DNA of 64,000 nucleotides from the NCBI RefSeq assembly GCF_024580955.1, contig NZ_JANIKD010000002.1:62001-126000 (forward strand). Reading direction: 5' to 3'. The position numbers were made by a program, and so were the translations under genes. Position 1 is the stretch's first letter; each line of letters begins with the position of its first letter. The notes beneath the pieces are model-generated. The model was not told the origin of the DNA. It ran no database searches and saw nothing but the letters and a program-made list of their open reading frames with translations. This document shows, piece after piece, positions 45,102 to 59,414 of the stretch. This DNA is from Corynebacterium sp. 122RC1 (GTDB lineage: Bacteria > Actinomycetota > Actinomycetes > Mycobacteriales > Mycobacteriaceae).

Positions 45102-45154
45102 AGTGCAGTTATGTGGCCGTTCCGTGGTCACCTGAGATTTTTTTGAGGAGAGCT

Positions 45155-45472
45155 GTGAGCGATCAACAGCCTGAAAACGTGGAGGCACCTCGCCCTACCG
45201 GTAAGCGTCAGTTGGCGGGCGTGAGCACTACTTCTACGGCTTCCTACGAATCCAAGCGCGTTGTGCCTGCGGAGGCGGAGGAGAAGAGCGGCAATAAGGT
45301 CGTGAGCTTCCTGCCTGAGGTTGTGCAGGAGATGCGCAAGGTGATTTGGCCTACTGCGAAGCAGATGGTGAATTACACCTTGATCGTGTTTGCTTTCCTC
45401 ATTTTGATGACCGCCCTCGTCGCTGGCGTTGACTTCATCGTGGGCCTGGGAGTTGAGCGAGTGCTCACCTAG
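45155..45472 (+). CDS. secE: Preprotein translocase subunit SecE
   Basis: 105 residues. After a 50-residue variable N-terminus come the amphipathic SecE motif [24 protein letters not shown] and one membrane helix ([22 protein letters not shown]). It clamps SecY in the translocon. The GTG at 45155 is chosen because GAGGAG stands 4 bases before it. The tRNA-Trp-secE-nusG-rplK order is the usual one. Confidence 0.95.
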   Translation: MSDQQPENVEAPRPTGKRQLAGVSTTSTASYESKRVVPAEAEEKSGNKVVSFLPEVVQEMRKVIWPTAKQMVNYTLIVFAFLILMTALVAGVDFIVGLGVERVLT

Positions 45473-45482
45473 GGGCTATACT
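45453..45482 (+). promoter_or_regulatory. Probable nusG promoter
   Basis: TTGAGC (45453-45458), an 18-base spacer and TATACT (45477-45482) at the end of secE. It would give nusG a leader of about 80 bases. Confidence 0.5.
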
Positions 45483-45496
45483 GGCAGCTAGTTTCT

Positions 45497-45544
45497 TCCC
45501 GCCGAATCCCAAGCACATCGCTTAGGCCGGCGGGATACGTTTTT
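45497..45544 (+). terminator. Weak terminator or attenuator in the secE-nusG gap
   Basis: 8-bp stem TCCCGCCG / CGGCGGGA with a 23-base loop, four bases, then TTTTT. It lies downstream of the nusG promoter, so it could act on nusG's own leader as well as end secE transcripts. Confidence 0.5.
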
Positions 45545-45568
45545 CGTCTACACGCAGGAGAGACCAGC

Positions 45569-46444
45569 ATGAGCAGCGAATCCACCACGGGCTCCTTCGC
45601 CGAGGCCTTCGAAGAGGCCGTCGATCAAGCAATTGAGGCAACCACGGCTGCCGACGCGGCCCAGGCCGAAGCCGAAGAGGCTGCAATCGCGGCAGGGGAG
45701 GCTGAGGAGCAGCCCGTTCAGGAGGCTGACTACGAAGCTGCCATTGCCAGCGAGCAGGCCGAACAACCTGAGGGTGAGGAGCCAGCGGATGAGGACGCCG
45801 AGTACAAGGCCCGCCTGCGCAAGTACACTCGTGAGCTCAAGAAGCTTCCTGGCCAGTGGTACATCGTGCAGTGCTACTCCGGCTACGAAAACAAGGTGAA
45901 GACCAACCTTGACATGCGCGCGCAGACCCTCGAAGTGGAAGACTCCATCTATGAGGTAGTGGTCCCCATCGAGCAGGCCCTGGAGATCCGCGATGGTAAG
46001 CGCAAGCTCGTGAAGCGCAAGCTGCTGCCGGGTTATGTGCTGGTTCGTATGGACATCAACGACCGTGCTTGGTCCGTGGTGCGCGACACTCCAGGTGTGA
46101 CCAGCTTCGTGGGCAACGAAGGCAATGCCACCGCTGTAAAGCACCGCGACGTTGCCAAGTTCCTCATGCCACAGGAAGCCCTCGCCGCTGGTGCGGACGC
46201 AGCCGCCACCAACAACGAGGGCGAGAAGGTTGTGGCAATGCCAGGCGAGTCCACCAAGCCAAAGGTTGCCGTGGACTACCAGGTGGGCGAGGCCGTCACG
46301 ATCCTCACCGGTGCATTGGCCAGCGTGTCCGCCACCATCAATGAGATCGACCATGAAAATGGCAAGATCCAGGCCCTGGTGTCCATCTTCGGCCGCGAGA
46401 CCCCAGTGGAGCTCACCTTCGACCAGGTGGAGAAAATCTCTTAA
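45569..46444 (+). CDS. nusG: Transcription termination/antitermination factor NusG
   Basis: 291 residues. An acidic, Glu/Ala-rich extension of about 85 residues, usual in actinobacteria, precedes the NGN domain ([25 protein letters not shown]...[29 protein letters not shown]), and a C-terminal KOW domain ([38 protein letters not shown]) follows. The KOW signature is slightly divergent (TGALASVSA where many have DGPFASFSG). It binds RNA polymerase and links it to Rho or the ribosome. CAGGAGAG precedes the ATG. Confidence 0.96.
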   Translation: MSSESTTGSFAEAFEEAVDQAIEATTAADAAQAEAEEAAIAAGEAEEQPVQEADYEAAIASEQAEQPEGEEPADEDAEYKARLRKYTRELKKLPGQWYIVQCYSGYENKVKTNLDMRAQTLEVEDSIYEVVVPIEQALEIRDGKRKLVKRKLLPGYVLVRMDINDRAWSVVRDTPGVTSFVGNEGNATAVKHRDVAKFLMPQEALAAGADAAATNNEGEKVVAMPGESTKPKVAVDYQVGEAVTILTGALASVSATINEIDHENGKIQALVSIFGRETPVELTFDQVEKIS

Positions 46445-46454
46445 TAATCCCTCC

Positions 46455-46505
46455 CGACGCCGCCAGGCTGCCGCAACCACGCAGCGCCTTTGGCGGCGTC
46501 GTTTT
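46455..46505 (+). terminator. Terminator after nusG
   Basis: 11-bp stem CGACGCCGCCA / TGGCGGCGTCG, a 25-base loop, then TTTT. Confidence 0.75.
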
Positions 46506-46518
46506 GCTGTGCTAGGCT
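46490..46518 (+). promoter_or_regulatory. Probable rplKA promoter
   Basis: TTGGCG (46490-46495), a 17-base spacer and TAGGCT (46513-46518). The -35 lies in the right arm of the nusG terminator. The resulting leader is about 120 bases, which would allow feedback control by L1. Confidence 0.45.
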
Positions 46519-46646
46519 GGCTCCTTGCGCCTTGTGCGCACATATTCATTCATCCTCCGGTGGCTTGCGAAGGCGGGCATCCGGGCGTCACCAGGCTCAA
46601 TCCATCAGGTTTGGGGGCGTGAACCTCAGGAAAGTTGGTACAACTG

Positions 46647-47081
46647 ATGGCTCCAAAGAAGAAGAAGGTCACTGGCTTCATCAAGCTGCAGATCGAAGCA
46701 GGCCAGGCAAACCCAGCCCCACCAGTGGGCCCAGCTCTTGGTGCTCACGGCGTGAACATCATGGAGTTCTGCAAGGCTTACAACGCTGCAACTGAGTCCC
46801 AGCGTGGCAACGTGATCCCTGTTGAGATCACCGTCTACGAAGACCGCTCCTTCGACTTCAAGCTGAAGACCCCACCAGCAGCCAAGCTGCTGCTGAAGGC
46901 CGCTGGCCTGCAGAAGGGCTCCGGCGTTCCACACACCCAGAAGGTCGGCTCCGTGACCATGGATCAGGTCAAGGAAATCGCTCAGACCAAGATGGAAGAC
47001 CTCAACGCCAATGACATCGAGAACGCTGCGCGCATCATCGCCGGCACCGCTCGTTCCATGGGCATCGAGGTCAAGGAATAA
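46647..47081 (+). CDS. rplK: 50S ribosomal protein L11
   Basis: 144 residues. [40 protein letters not shown] at the N-terminus and the rRNA-binding C-terminal domain ([20 protein letters not shown]...[14 protein letters not shown]) are standard. The start is at MAPKKKK; an in-frame start 4 codons upstream is less likely. It forms part of the GTPase-associated stalk base. Confidence 0.97.
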   Translation: MAPKKKKVTGFIKLQIEAGQANPAPPVGPALGAHGVNIMEFCKAYNAATESQRGNVIPVEITVYEDRSFDFKLKTPPAAKLLLKAAGLQKGSGVPHTQKVGSVTMDQVKEIAQTKMEDLNANDIENAARIIAGTARSMGIEVKE

Positions 47082-47142
47082 TTTTTCACCCGTGGGAGGG
47101 CCCGCTTCGGCCCGCACCACATAAAATCAAAGGATTTTTACA

Positions 47143-47847
47143 ATGAGCAAAAGGTCTAAGGCGTACAACGCACAGGCTGAAAAGGTAGATCGCTCCCGCC
47201 TCTACAGCCCACTCGAGGCTGCAAACCTGGTGAAGGAGACCTCCTCCAAGAACACCGACGCCACCGTGGACGTTGCAATCCGTCTCGGCGTTGACCCCCG
47301 CAAGGCTGACCAGCTTGTTCGCGGCACCGTCTCCCTGCCAAACGGCACCGGTAAGACCGTGCGCGTGGTTGTGTTCGCTGCTGGCGAGAAGGCAACCGAG
47401 GCTGAGGCTGCAGGCGCAGACGCAGTTGGCTCCGACGATCTGATCGAGAAGATCACCGGCGGCTGGACCGACTTCGACGTTGCAATCGCAACCCCAGACC
47501 AGATGGCAAAGGTGGGCCGCGTGGCTCGCGTGCTCGGCCCTCGTGGCCTCATGCCAAACCCTAAGACCGGCACCGTGACCACCGATGTGGCCAAGGCAAT
47601 CGCCGACGTCAAGGGCGGCAAGATCTCCTTCCGCGTGGACAAGGCTTCCAACCTCCACGCAATCCTCGGCAAGGCTTCCTTCGGTGCTGAGGCACTGGCT
47701 GAGAACTACGGCGCGCTCATCGACGAGCTCAACCGCATCAAGCCATCCTCCTCTAAGGGTGTCTACATCAAGAAGGTCACCATGACCTCCACCTTCGGCC
47801 CAGGCGTTCCTGTGGATCCTTCTGTTCAGAAGAACTACACCGCCTAA
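47143..47847 (+). CDS. rplA: 50S ribosomal protein L1
   Basis: 234 residues. The family signature ([18 protein letters not shown]) and the [18 protein letters not shown] stretch are present. L1 builds the mobile stalk by the E site and in many bacteria represses the L11-L1 message. Strongly biased codon use, as expected for high expression. AAAGGATTTTT precedes the ATG. Confidence 0.97.
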   Translation: MSKRSKAYNAQAEKVDRSRLYSPLEAANLVKETSSKNTDATVDVAIRLGVDPRKADQLVRGTVSLPNGTGKTVRVVVFAAGEKATEAEAAGADAVGSDDLIEKITGGWTDFDVAIATPDQMAKVGRVARVLGPRGLMPNPKTGTVTTDVAKAIADVKGGKISFRVDKASNLHAILGKASFGAEALAENYGALIDELNRIKPSSSKGVYIKKVTMTSTFGPGVPVDPSVQKNYTA

Positions 47848-47861
47848 CAAACGGCTCATGC

Positions 47862-47897
47862 ACTGCCCTCCCCACCACGCGAATGGGGGAGGGCAGT
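47862..47897 (+). terminator. Hairpin after rplA
   Basis: Perfect 12-bp stem ACTGCCCTCCCC / GGGGAGGGCAGT with a 12-base loop; only a short, delayed T-run (GTTT). Confidence 0.65.
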
Positions 47898-47996
47898 TGC
47901 CGTTTCAGGAGAGCTTATGAACGTCCAATCAAGCGGTCCCGCCGAACAATGCGCTAGGCTCTGTTTCAGTCCCAAACCCAAACTGGAGGAAGACGT

Positions 47997-48371
47997 ATGA
48001 CCTACCCCAACGATCCATTTGCAAACCAGCCAGGCGATCCAAACCAGCCGAACCAGCCATACAACCCCCAGGCCCCAGGTTCTGGAGCCGGTTTCGGTTT
48101 TGGTGGCACCCGCCCGGAGACGTACCTCGTGTGGACGATCCTGTCCACTCTGCTGTGCTGTTTGCCACTGGGCGCCGTGGGCATCTACTACTCCACCCGT
48201 GTGGATCGCTACTGGGGTGAGGGTCGTTTCGCAGAGGCAGAGGACGCATCCAAGAAAGCCAAGAATTTTGCAATCTGGAGCGCCGTTGCCGCTGTGGTTG
48301 TGATGGTGGCGTACCTGGGATTCATGTTTTTTGTTGGCGCATCCGGGATGTTGGACGACCCAACCCTGTAG
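47997..48371 (+). CDS. CD225/dispanin-family membrane protein
   Basis: 124 residues. A Pro/Asn/Gln-rich N-terminus of 35 (PNQPNQPYNPQAPGSG) precedes two membrane helices with the dispanin pattern: LVWTILSTLLCCLPLGAVGIYYSTRVDRYWGEGRFAEAEDASKKAKNFAIWSAV. Proteins of this type are common in actinobacteria; their bacterial role is not established. TGGAGGAAG precedes the ATG. Confidence 0.88.
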   Translation: MTYPNDPFANQPGDPNQPNQPYNPQAPGSGAGFGFGGTRPETYLVWTILSTLLCCLPLGAVGIYYSTRVDRYWGEGRFAEAEDASKKAKNFAIWSAVAAVVVMVAYLGFMFFVGASGMLDDPTL

Positions 48372-48392
48372 ATCGCATACACGCATACAACA

Positions 48393-48812
48393 GTGGATCT
48401 CCAAACCCGCTTCACGCACACCCCGGTTGGCCCGGCTCTCGTAGCAGCCGCGGCAATCTGCGGGTGTGCGTTCATTTACGCCGCGGACCCCACCACCCCA
48501 GGTGGCCCCATCCCGGTGTGCCCCACAAAGGCGCTGTTCGGCTTCAACTGCCCAGGATGTGGCTCCATGCGGATGCTGTATTCCCTCATGCATTTCGACG
48601 TGCCCAGCGCCCTTCACTACAACGCCCTAGGGCTGCTTGGGGTGGTGCTGGTGGGTTGGAGTTTTGTGGCGTGGGCCCTGGCTACGGTGGGGCGCCGGAT
48701 TCCGCGGTGGGAGCATGCGCCGGGCGCGTCGTACATTCTGGGAGCTGCGCTGCTCCTGTGGTTCGTGCTGCGGCTCCTGCCGTGGGAACCATTTGTAAAT
48801 TTGCAAGTGTGA
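48393..48812 (+). CDS. DUF2752 family membrane protein
   Basis: 139 residues, three or four membrane segments, with the DUF2752 hallmark CPTKALFGFNCPGCGSMRMLYSL. Starts GTG. It commonly sits next to CD225/dispanin genes in actinobacteria, as here (21 bases apart), so the pair may work together. Function unknown. Confidence 0.87.
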   Translation: MDLQTRFTHTPVGPALVAAAAICGCAFIYAADPTTPGGPIPVCPTKALFGFNCPGCGSMRMLYSLMHFDVPSALHYNALGLLGVVLVGWSFVAWALATVGRRIPRWEHAPGASYILGAALLLWFVLRLLPWEPFVNLQV

Positions 48813-48829
48813 ATGCTTTGCGCTAGGGT
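48801..48829 (+). promoter_or_regulatory. rplJL promoter
   Basis: TTGCAA (48801-48806), a 17-base spacer and TAGGGT (48824-48829), just ahead of the L10 leader. Confidence 0.65.
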
Positions 48830-48833
48830 AATC

Positions 48834-48998
48834 CGGTGAAGTTTGAAAGGGCTTGAATGCCCTCGCTCAAGTTTCACCAAAGACCGTCGGTTAGCGCGCG
48901 AGCGCTCGAAGGATTCCACCCCAATGGAACGGCCCACGCAGGAGTTACTTCAGCCGGAATCTTGCAGAAGATTGTGTGCCCTGTGCTCTTGCACGGGG
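48834..48998 (+). ncRNA. Ribosomal protein L10 leader (L10(L12)4 binding RNA)
   Basis: The stretch after the promoter folds into a long hairpin (GGTGAA...TTCACC with an inner AAGGGC / GCCCTC arm), then further stems up to a terminator. L10 leaders in Gram-positive bacteria bind the L10-L12 complex and shut down rplJL when it is in excess. Assignment is by position and structure seen by eye, not by a covariance model. Confidence 0.65.
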
Positions 48999-49004
48999 TT
49001 TTTT
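48979..49004 (+). terminator. Attenuator terminator of the L10 leader
   Basis: 8-bp stem CCCTGTGC / GCACGGGG (one U-G pair), loop TCTT, then TTTTTT. It lies 76 bases before rplJ, so transcription must read through it to express rplJL. Confidence 0.8.
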
Positions 49005-49079
49005 GTTTGGCCAATTTTGGCCTGATGGAAAGCCTCGGCGGATGAACATGAAAACGTACATGAGGAAGGAGGCGAAGTA

Positions 49080-49595
49080 ATGGCAAACCCAAAGAACGAA
49101 CAATCTCTTGCAGAGCTCAAGAACCGCTTTGCTGAGACCGATGCATTCGTGCTCACTGAGTACCGCGGCCTGACCGTGGCTCAGACCACCGAGCTGCGTC
49201 GCGCTCTGGGTGCTGATGTCCAGTACTCCGTCGCCAAGAACACCCTTCTCAAGATCGCCGCTAAGGAAGCTGGCGTGGAGGGCCTGGACGAGCAGTTCGT
49301 TGGCCCAACCGCTGTTGCTTTCATCAAGGGCGAAGCTGTGGATGCCGCTAAGGCTCTCAAGAAGTTCGCTTCTGAGAACAAGGCATTTGTGGTCAAGGGT
49401 GGCTACATGGACGGCAACGCACTGAGCGCTGCTCAGGTGGATGCTATCGCCGAGCTGGACAACCGCGAGACCACTCTCGCAAAGCTGGCTGGTGCCATGA
49501 AGGGCAACTTGGCAAAGGCCGCTGGCCTGTTCAACGCTCCTGCTTCCCAGGTTGCACGCCTCGCGGCTGCACTCCAGGAAAAGAAGGACGCGTAA
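49080..49595 (+). CDS. rplJ: 50S ribosomal protein L10
   Basis: 171 residues. The N-terminal rRNA-binding domain ([34 protein letters not shown]) and a C-terminal helix that carries L7/L12 dimers ([26 protein letters not shown]) are present. AGGAAGGAGG precedes the ATG. Followed by rplL after 88 bases. Confidence 0.97.
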   Translation: MANPKNEQSLAELKNRFAETDAFVLTEYRGLTVAQTTELRRALGADVQYSVAKNTLLKIAAKEAGVEGLDEQFVGPTAVAFIKGEAVDAAKALKKFASENKAFVVKGGYMDGNALSAAQVDAIAELDNRETTLAKLAGAMKGNLAKAAGLFNAPASQVARLAAALQEKKDA

Positions 49596-49683
49596 AGGCT
49601 GCCCGCCTTAAGGGCAACACTTTTCACACATACTTCGGTGCAAGGCCAGCGAGCGGAGCACCACCCAAGAAAGGAACACCATT

Positions 49684-50073
49684 ATGGCTAAGCTCACCAA
49701 GGACGAGCTGATTGAGGCTTTCAAGGAGATGACCCTGATCGAGCTCTCCGAGTTCGTCAAGGAATTCGAAGAGGTCTTCGAGGTTACCGCTGCTGCTCCA
49801 GTTGCAGTTGCTGCTGCAGGCGCTGCTGGTGGCGACGCTGCTGCTGCCGCTGAGGAGAAGGACGAGTTCGACGTTGTTCTCGAGGACGCTGGCGCTAAGA
49901 AGATCGGCGTGATCAAGGCTGTTCGCGAGATCATCTCCGGCCTGGGCCTGAAGGAAGCTAAGGAGCTCGTTGAGGGCGCACCTAAGGCTATCCTCGAGGG
50001 CGCATCCAAGGATGACGCTGAGGCTGCTAAGGCTAAGCTCGAAGAGGCAGGCGCAAAGGTTACCCTCAAGTAA
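49684..50073 (+). CDS. rplL: 50S ribosomal protein L7/L12
   Basis: 129 residues. N-terminal dimer domain, Ala-rich flexible hinge ([24 protein letters not shown]) and the factor-binding C-terminal domain ([43 protein letters not shown]). AAGAAAGGAAC precedes the ATG. Confidence 0.98.
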   Translation: MAKLTKDELIEAFKEMTLIELSEFVKEFEEVFEVTAAAPVAVAAAGAAGGDAAAAAEEKDEFDVVLEDAGAKKIGVIKAVREIISGLGLKEAKELVEGAPKAILEGASKDDAEAAKAKLEEAGAKVTLK

Positions 50074-50088
50074 TCACTTGCTTTTTCC

Positions 50089-50118
50089 ACTCCTCCGCCA
50101 CACGGCGGGGGAGTTTTT
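50089..50118 (+). terminator. Intrinsic terminator of rplJL
   Basis: 11-bp stem ACTCCTCCGCC / GGCGGGGGAGT (one T-G pair), loop ACAC, then TTTTT. Confidence 0.9.
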
Positions 50119-50199
50119 GCATGTCCGCCCCTAACATCCGCAGGGACTTGAGCTGCACGCACCGCGGGTGCGGGCACCCATTGGGTAGAATCAGGCCTT

Positions 50200-51150
50200 A
50201 TGCTTCCGAAGTCGCGCATTATTTCCGTGTTGGTCATGGGCCTGGGGTTGGCACTGGTTGCCTGGGGGATTCTATGGCCGCGGATGGTCACCATGGATGC
50301 ACGGCTGCCCCTGGACTTGGAGCACACCACATTCAGCTTGGTGGACCCGGCCGCCGAGGTAGCCAACGCGGAAGGCCCAACTGAAACTCGCATCACCGAG
50401 CTCACCCGCCAGGTCCACTTTGACCTACAGCCACCGGTAAGCAAAGACACGGTGGCGGTGCGGGCCGGGGTAAGTGTGTTCGCGGGCTCAACGGATGAGC
50501 TGGATAACCTCCAAAGCGCCAGCGTGTGGTCTTACCAAATGGAGCGTGCAAGCGGCATGCCCACCACGGATGCAACGGTGAGCACCCAACTCGCCAGCCC
50601 CACTGAAGAGGTCCCGTTGGATGGCCTCTGGCTGAAGTTCCCCACGGACGCCCAGCAAACGGAATATCCGGTGTTCGACCCAGTGCTGCGCACCTCCGCC
50701 CCCGCCATCTTCACCGAAGAACTCGAGCAAGACGGCAGGGTAGTGTACCGCTACCTGCAGGAAATCGAGCCGGTGAACCTCGCCCAAACCACCGGCGTCC
50801 TGGGCTCTGCGCTCACAATCGGCGAACAGCAAGTAGAGCTCTACTACCAGGCCACCCGCGAGTTCACCGTGGACGCCACCTCCGGGCTCGTGCTCAACAT
50901 CCATGAGCAGACGGACAGCTACTACGCACAGCAGGACGGGCAGCGCGTGGCAACGGCGTTGCGTACCGACGCGCAAATGACCGAACAAGACCAGGCGGCC
51001 ATGCGGGCTCAGGCCGCAGGTGTGTCGGACGGCAACATTGCCCGTATGAGTAACTACATTGTGATCGGAGTCGGATCACTCCTGGCGGTGCTCGGCCTGA
51101 TTGGTGCCTACGCGGGAGGCAGGCGTCAAGAAGGGAATGAAACACGCTAA
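50200..51150 (+). CDS. DUF3068 family membrane-anchored protein
   Basis: 316 residues. One N-terminal helix (IISVLVMGLGLALVAWGILWP), a beta-rich external domain of about 240, and one C-terminal helix (YIVIGVGSLLAVLGLIGAYAGG). This is the DUF3068 layout, sometimes labelled PorA-family protein, common in corynebacteria and mycobacteria as a cell-envelope protein of unknown role. TAGAAT (50186-50191) lies 8 bases before the ATG, so the message is probably leaderless. Confidence 0.85.
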   Translation: MLPKSRIISVLVMGLGLALVAWGILWPRMVTMDARLPLDLEHTTFSLVDPAAEVANAEGPTETRITELTRQVHFDLQPPVSKDTVAVRAGVSVFAGSTDELDNLQSASVWSYQMERASGMPTTDATVSTQLASPTEEVPLDGLWLKFPTDAQQTEYPVFDPVLRTSAPAIFTEELEQDGRVVYRYLQEIEPVNLAQTTGVLGSALTIGEQQVELYYQATREFTVDATSGLVLNIHEQTDSYYAQQDGQRVATALRTDAQMTEQDQAAMRAQAAGVSDGNIARMSNYIVIGVGSLLAVLGLIGAYAGGRRQEGNETR

Positions 51151-51498
51151 GCGCGTGGGTGCCGCGGATGCCCGCGGCTGCTGTATAGTGTGCCGCGTAC
51201 GTTCCGGCATCTCGATCACCGCCTTCGCCGCTGGACTGCCTGCGGGAGCCTGAGGCCTTGGGCGCGTCGGAAATGAGCCGCAATGGGGGGGTTGCGCTTT
51301 GCTTTGTTGTGCGCTAACGTAGTTCGTTGCGCTGGGGCCAAACCAGCATAGTTCGACGACCTTGATCAGAAGGCTGAAAAAGCCGGATTTGACAAGGTCA
51401 TTCCGTGCTATGTGGGTAAGAGGGCCCCTCAGCAGACCGAAATGCTCAATTACCAGCGGTTTTGGCGGCCAATATTGCGGGGCCGCCATCCGCGTGAG
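51151..51498. other. rpoBC upstream region
   Basis: 348 bases with no other gene. It contains a TATAGT (51184-51189) without a clear -35, a good promoter at 51292-51320, and a leader of about 170 bases in which an open frame runs in phase into rpoB from GTG 51412 or ATG 51442. Confidence 0.6.
51292..51320 (+). promoter_or_regulatory. Probable rpoBC promoter
   Basis: TTGCGC (51292-51297), a 17-base spacer and TAACGT (51315-51320). Confidence 0.6.
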
Positions 51499-54400
51499 GT
51501 GCTGGAAGGACCCATCTTGGCAGTCTCCCGCCAGACCAAGGCCGAAATCCCTGGGGCTCCGGAACGTTATTCGTTCGCAAAGATCACGGAACCAATCGAG
51601 GTCCCAGGACTACTTGATATTCAGCTCGACTCCTTTGCTTGGCTGATTGGTACGCCTGAGTGGCGTGCACGTCAGCAGGAGGAGTTGGGTGAAGGCGTCC
51701 GCGTCACAAGCGGACTGGAGGATATCTTGGAGGAGCTTTCTCCTATCCAGGATTACTCCGGCAACATGTCTTTGTCTCTCTCGGAGCCACGCTTCGAGGA
51801 CATGAAGAACACCATTGATGAGTGTAAAGACAAGGACATCAACTACTCCGCGCCACTGTATGTGACCGCTGAGTTCATTAACAACGACACCCAGGAAATT
51901 AAGTCCCAGACCGTGTTCATTGGCGACTTCCCAATGATGACGGACAAGGGCACGTTCATCGTGAACGGCACTGAGCGTGTTGTGGTGTCCCAGCTCGTGC
52001 GCTCCCCAGGTGTGTACTTTGATCAGACGATCGATAAGTCCACCGAGCGTCCACTGCATGCCGTGAAGGTGATCCCTTCCCGCGGTGCGTGGCTCGAGTT
52101 CGATGTGGACAAGCGCGACACCGTCGGCGTGCGCATCGACCGCAAGCGCCGCCAGCCCGTAACTGTGCTGCTCAAGGCCCTCGGTTGGACCACTGAGCAG
52201 ATCACTGAGCGTTTCGGCTTCTCCGAAATCATGATGTCCACCCTCGAGGCAGACGGTGTGGCAAATACCGACGAAGCCCTGTTGGAGATCTACCGCAAGC
52301 AGCGTCCAGGCGAGCAGCCAACCCGCGACCTCGCACAGTCTTTGCTGGACAACTCCTTCTTCCGCGCAAAGCGCTACGACCTCGCCAAGGTGGGCCGCTA
52401 CAAGGTCAACCGCAAGCTCGGCTTGGGTGGGGACAACGAGGGCTTGCTGACCCTCACCGAAGAAGACATCGCCACCACCATCGAGTACCTGGTGCGCCTG
52501 CACGCAGGTGAGACCACGATGACCAGCCCAACCGGCGAGGTCATTCCGGTGGAGACGGATGACATTGACCACTTTGGTAACCGTCGTCTGCGTACCGTCG
52601 GTGAGCTCATCCAGAACCAGGTCCGCGTGGGTCTTTCCCGTATGGAGCGCGTGGTTCGCGAGCGCATGACCACCCAGGATGCGGAGTCCATCACTCCTAC
52701 TTCCCTGATCAACGTGCGCCCAGTGTCTGCATCCATCCGCGAGTTCTTTGGTACCTCCCAGCTCTCGCAGTTCATGGACCAGAACAACTCCCTTTCCGGT
52801 CTCACCCACAAGCGCCGCCTCTCAGCACTCGGCCCAGGTGGTCTGTCCCGTGAGCGCGCTGGCATTGAGGTGCGCGACGTGCACCCATCCCACTACGGCC
52901 GCATGTGCCCAATTGAGACCCCCGAAGGTCCAAACATCGGTCTGATTGGCTCCCTGGCCTCCTACGGCCGCGTGAACGCCTTCGGCTTCATTGAGACCCC
53001 ATACCGCAAGGTCGTGGACGGAGTTGTCACCGACGAGGTGCACTACCTCACCGCTGACGAGGAAGACCGCTACGTTGTGGCCCAGGCAAACACCCCAGTG
53101 GATGCCCAGGGCAAGATCACCGAGGACCGCGTGACCGTGCGCGTGAAGAACGGTGAGATCAAGGTGGTCTCCGGCACTGAGATCGACTACATGGACGTCT
53201 CCCCACGCCAGATGGTGTCCGTGGCAACCGCAATGATTCCGTTCCTGGAGCACGACGACGCAAACCGTGCCCTCATGGGCGCGAACATGCAGCGCCAGGC
53301 TGTGCCACTGGTCCGCTCTGAGGCTCCATTCGTGGGCACCGGTATGGAAAAGCGCGCAGCCTACGATGCGGGCGACCTCATCATCTCCAAGAAGTCTGGT
53401 GCAGTGGAGAATGTCTCCGCTGACTTCATCACCATCATGGACGATGAAGGTATCCGCGATACCTACATGCTGCGCAAGTTCGAGCGCACCAACCAGGGCA
53501 CCTCTTACAACCAGAAGCCGCTGGTCAACATCGGCGACCGCGTTGAAGCCGGCCAGGTTATTGCTGACGGCCCAGGTACCCACAACGGTGAAATGGCACT
53601 CGGCCGCAACCTGCTGGTGGCGTTCATGCCATGGGAAGGCCACAACTACGAGGACGCAATCATCCTCAACCAGCGCCTTGTGGAAGAGGACATCCTGACC
53701 TCCATTCACATCGAGGAGCATGAGATCGACGCCCGCGAAACCAAGCTGGGCGCCGAAGAGATCACCCGCGACATCCCGAACGTCTCCGAGGACGTGCTCA
53801 AGGACCTTGACGAGCGTGGCATCGTGCGCATTGGTGCCGACGTCCGCGACGGCGACATCCTGGTGGGCAAGGTCACCCCGAAGGGTGAAACCGAGCTCAC
53901 CCCAGAAGAGCGCCTGCTGCGCGCCATCTTCGGTGAGAAGTCCCGCGAGGTGCGTGACACCTCCATGAAGGTGCCACACGGTGAGACCGGTAAGGTCATC
54001 GGCGTTCGCCGCTTCTCCCGCGAAGACGACGACGATCTGGCCCCAGGCGTCAATGAGATGATCCGCGTCTACGTTGCCCAGAAGCGCAAGATTCAGGACG
54101 GCGACAAGCTGGCCGGCCGCCACGGCAACAAGGGTGTGGTTGGCAAGATCCTGCCTCAGGAAGACATGCCGTTCATGCCAGACGGCACCCCAGTGGACAT
54201 CATCCTGAACACCCACGGTGTGCCACGCCGTATGAACATCGGCCAGGTGCTTGAGGTTCACCTGGGTTGGCTCGCAGCCGCAGGCTGGGAGATTGACACC
54301 CAGGACCCAGCAAACGCCGAGCTGATGAACATGCTGCCTGAGGATCTCTACAGCGTTCCTGCTGGCTCCCTCACCGCAACCCCAGTGTTCGACGGCGCTT

Positions 54401-54993
54401 CCAATGAGGAGCTCGCCGGCCTGCTCGCCAACTCCCGCCCGAACCGCGACGGCGACGTGATGGTGGACTCCGACGGCAAGGCCCAGCTCTTCGACGGCCG
54501 CTCCGGTGAACCTTTCCCATACCCAGTCTCGGTTGGCTACATGTACATCCTGAAGCTGCACCACCTGGTTGATGAGAAGATTCACGCACGCTCCACCGGC
54601 CCATACTCCATGATTACCCAGCAGCCACTGGGTGGTAAGGCACAGTTCGGTGGTCAGCGCTTCGGCGAAATGGAGGTGTGGGCAATGCAGGCATACGGCG
54701 CTGCCTACACGCTCCAGGAGCTGCTCACCATCAAGTCCGATGACGTGGTGGGCCGCGTGAAGGTGTACGAGGCAATCGTGAAGGGCGAGAACATCCCAGA
54801 TCCGGGCATCCCCGAGTCCTTCAAGGTGCTGCTCAAGGAGCTTCAGTCCCTGTGCCTGAACGTGGAGGTCCTCTCCGCAGACGGCACCCCGATGGAACTG
54901 TCCGGCTCTGACGACGACGAATTCGACCAAGCGGGTGCGTCGTTGGGCATTAACCTCTCGCGCGACGAGCGTTCCGACGCCGACATCGCCTAA
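51499..54993 (+). CDS. rpoB: RNA polymerase beta subunit
   Basis: 1164 residues from the GTG at 51499 ([14 protein letters not shown]), the start used in other corynebacteria; in-phase starts at 51412 and 51442 would add up to 29 residues. The rifampicin pocket [13 protein letters not shown]...[13 protein letters not shown] carries wild-type Asp427, His437 and Ser442 (E. coli 516, 526 and 531), so no classical resistance change is seen there. Later motifs ([37 protein letters not shown] type) are intact. rpoC follows after 130 bases. Confidence 0.98.
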   Translation: MLEGPILAVSRQTKAEIPGAPERYSFAKITEPIEVPGLLDIQLDSFAWLIGTPEWRARQQEELGEGVRVTSGLEDILEELSPIQDYSGNMSLSLSEPRFEDMKNTIDECKDKDINYSAPLYVTAEFINNDTQEIKSQTVFIGDFPMMTDKGTFIVNGTERVVVSQLVRSPGVYFDQTIDKSTERPLHAVKVIPSRGAWLEFDVDKRDTVGVRIDRKRRQPVTVLLKALGWTTEQITERFGFSEIMMSTLEADGVANTDEALLEIYRKQRPGEQPTRDLAQSLLDNSFFRAKRYDLAKVGRYKVNRKLGLGGDNEGLLTLTEEDIATTIEYLVRLHAGETTMTSPTGEVIPVETDDIDHFGNRRLRTVGELIQNQVRVGLSRMERVVRERMTTQDAESITPTSLINVRPVSASIREFFGTSQLSQFMDQNNSLSGLTHKRRLSALGPGGLSRERAGIEVRDVHPSHYGRMCPIETPEGPNIGLIGSLASYGRVNAFGFIETPYRKVVDGVVTDEVHYLTADEEDRYVVAQANTPVDAQGKITEDRVTVRVKNGEIKVVSGTEIDYMDVSPRQMVSVATAMIPFLEHDDANRALMGANMQRQAVPLVRSEAPFVGTGMEKRAAYDAGDLIISKKSGAVENVSADFITIMDDEGIRDTYMLRKFERTNQGTSYNQKPLVNIGDRVEAGQVIADGPGTHNGEMALGRNLLVAFMPWEGHNYEDAIILNQRLVEEDILTSIHIEEHEIDARETKLGAEEITRDIPNVSEDVLKDLDERGIVRIGADVRDGDILVGKVTPKGETELTPEERLLRAIFGEKSREVRDTSMKVPHGETGKVIGVRRFSREDDDDLAPGVNEMIRVYVAQKRKIQDGDKLAGRHGNKGVVGKILPQEDMPFMPDGTPVDIILNTHGVPRRMNIGQVLEVHLGWLAAAGWEIDTQDPANAELMNMLPEDLYSVPAGSLTATPVFDGASNEELAGLLANSRPNRDGDVMVDSDGKAQLFDGRSGEPFPYPVSVGYMYILKLHHLVDEKIHARSTGPYSMITQQPLGGKAQFGGQRFGEMEVWAMQAYGAAYTLQELLTIKSDDVVGRVKVYEAIVKGENIPDPGIPESFKVLLKELQSLCLNVEVLSADGTPMELSGSDDDEFDQAGASLGINLSRDERSDADIA

Positions 54994-55123
54994 CGCCAGG
55001 TCTGCCAGGCTGCGGCGTTGCGGCCCCACGGGGCTGGGCAGCGCTGCACACCTGGTAGGCGGAAACAGTCCTTTTTAAGATTCATTTACGATCCCCAGAA
55101 AACCCTGGGGGAAAGGGAGTTAC

Positions 55124-59134
<4,011 letters not shown>

Positions 59135-59163
59135 AGCCGCTTCGCAGATCGCGAGCGCAACCC

Positions 59164-59214
59164 GCCCCTCATGGGCAATCCTGAGAAATCAGGATTGCCC
59201 ATGAGGGGCATTTT
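59164..59214 (+). terminator. rpoC terminator made of inverted CCCTCATGGGC words
   Basis: Perfect 21-bp stem from 59164-59184 to 59189-59209 with a GAAA tetraloop, followed by ATTTTC. Its outer arms are GCCCCTCATGGGC and GCCCATGAGGGGC, that is, two facing copies of the window's over-represented word. Confidence 0.93.
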
Positions 59215-59414
59215 CATTCCCCTCATGAGCATAGGGGTGTGGCAGTGGGGAAGCGGGACAGCGCGAGGCAGGCGGTGTCCATGAGGGGAGGGGAAGTTCT
59301 TTCAAGTTGTTTCGGAGTTGTTTCATGCTTCCGGCTTAACGCCAAGCCACCGCCAGCTGCCCGCCGAGACGGGGCGCCAATCCAAGACCGTCACCGAGAG
59401 CACTCGGCTTGATA

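Noticed and set aside
52750..52860. Rifampicin resistance change in rpoB
   Set aside because: The Asp, His and Ser positions most often changed (427, 437, 442 here) are wild type.
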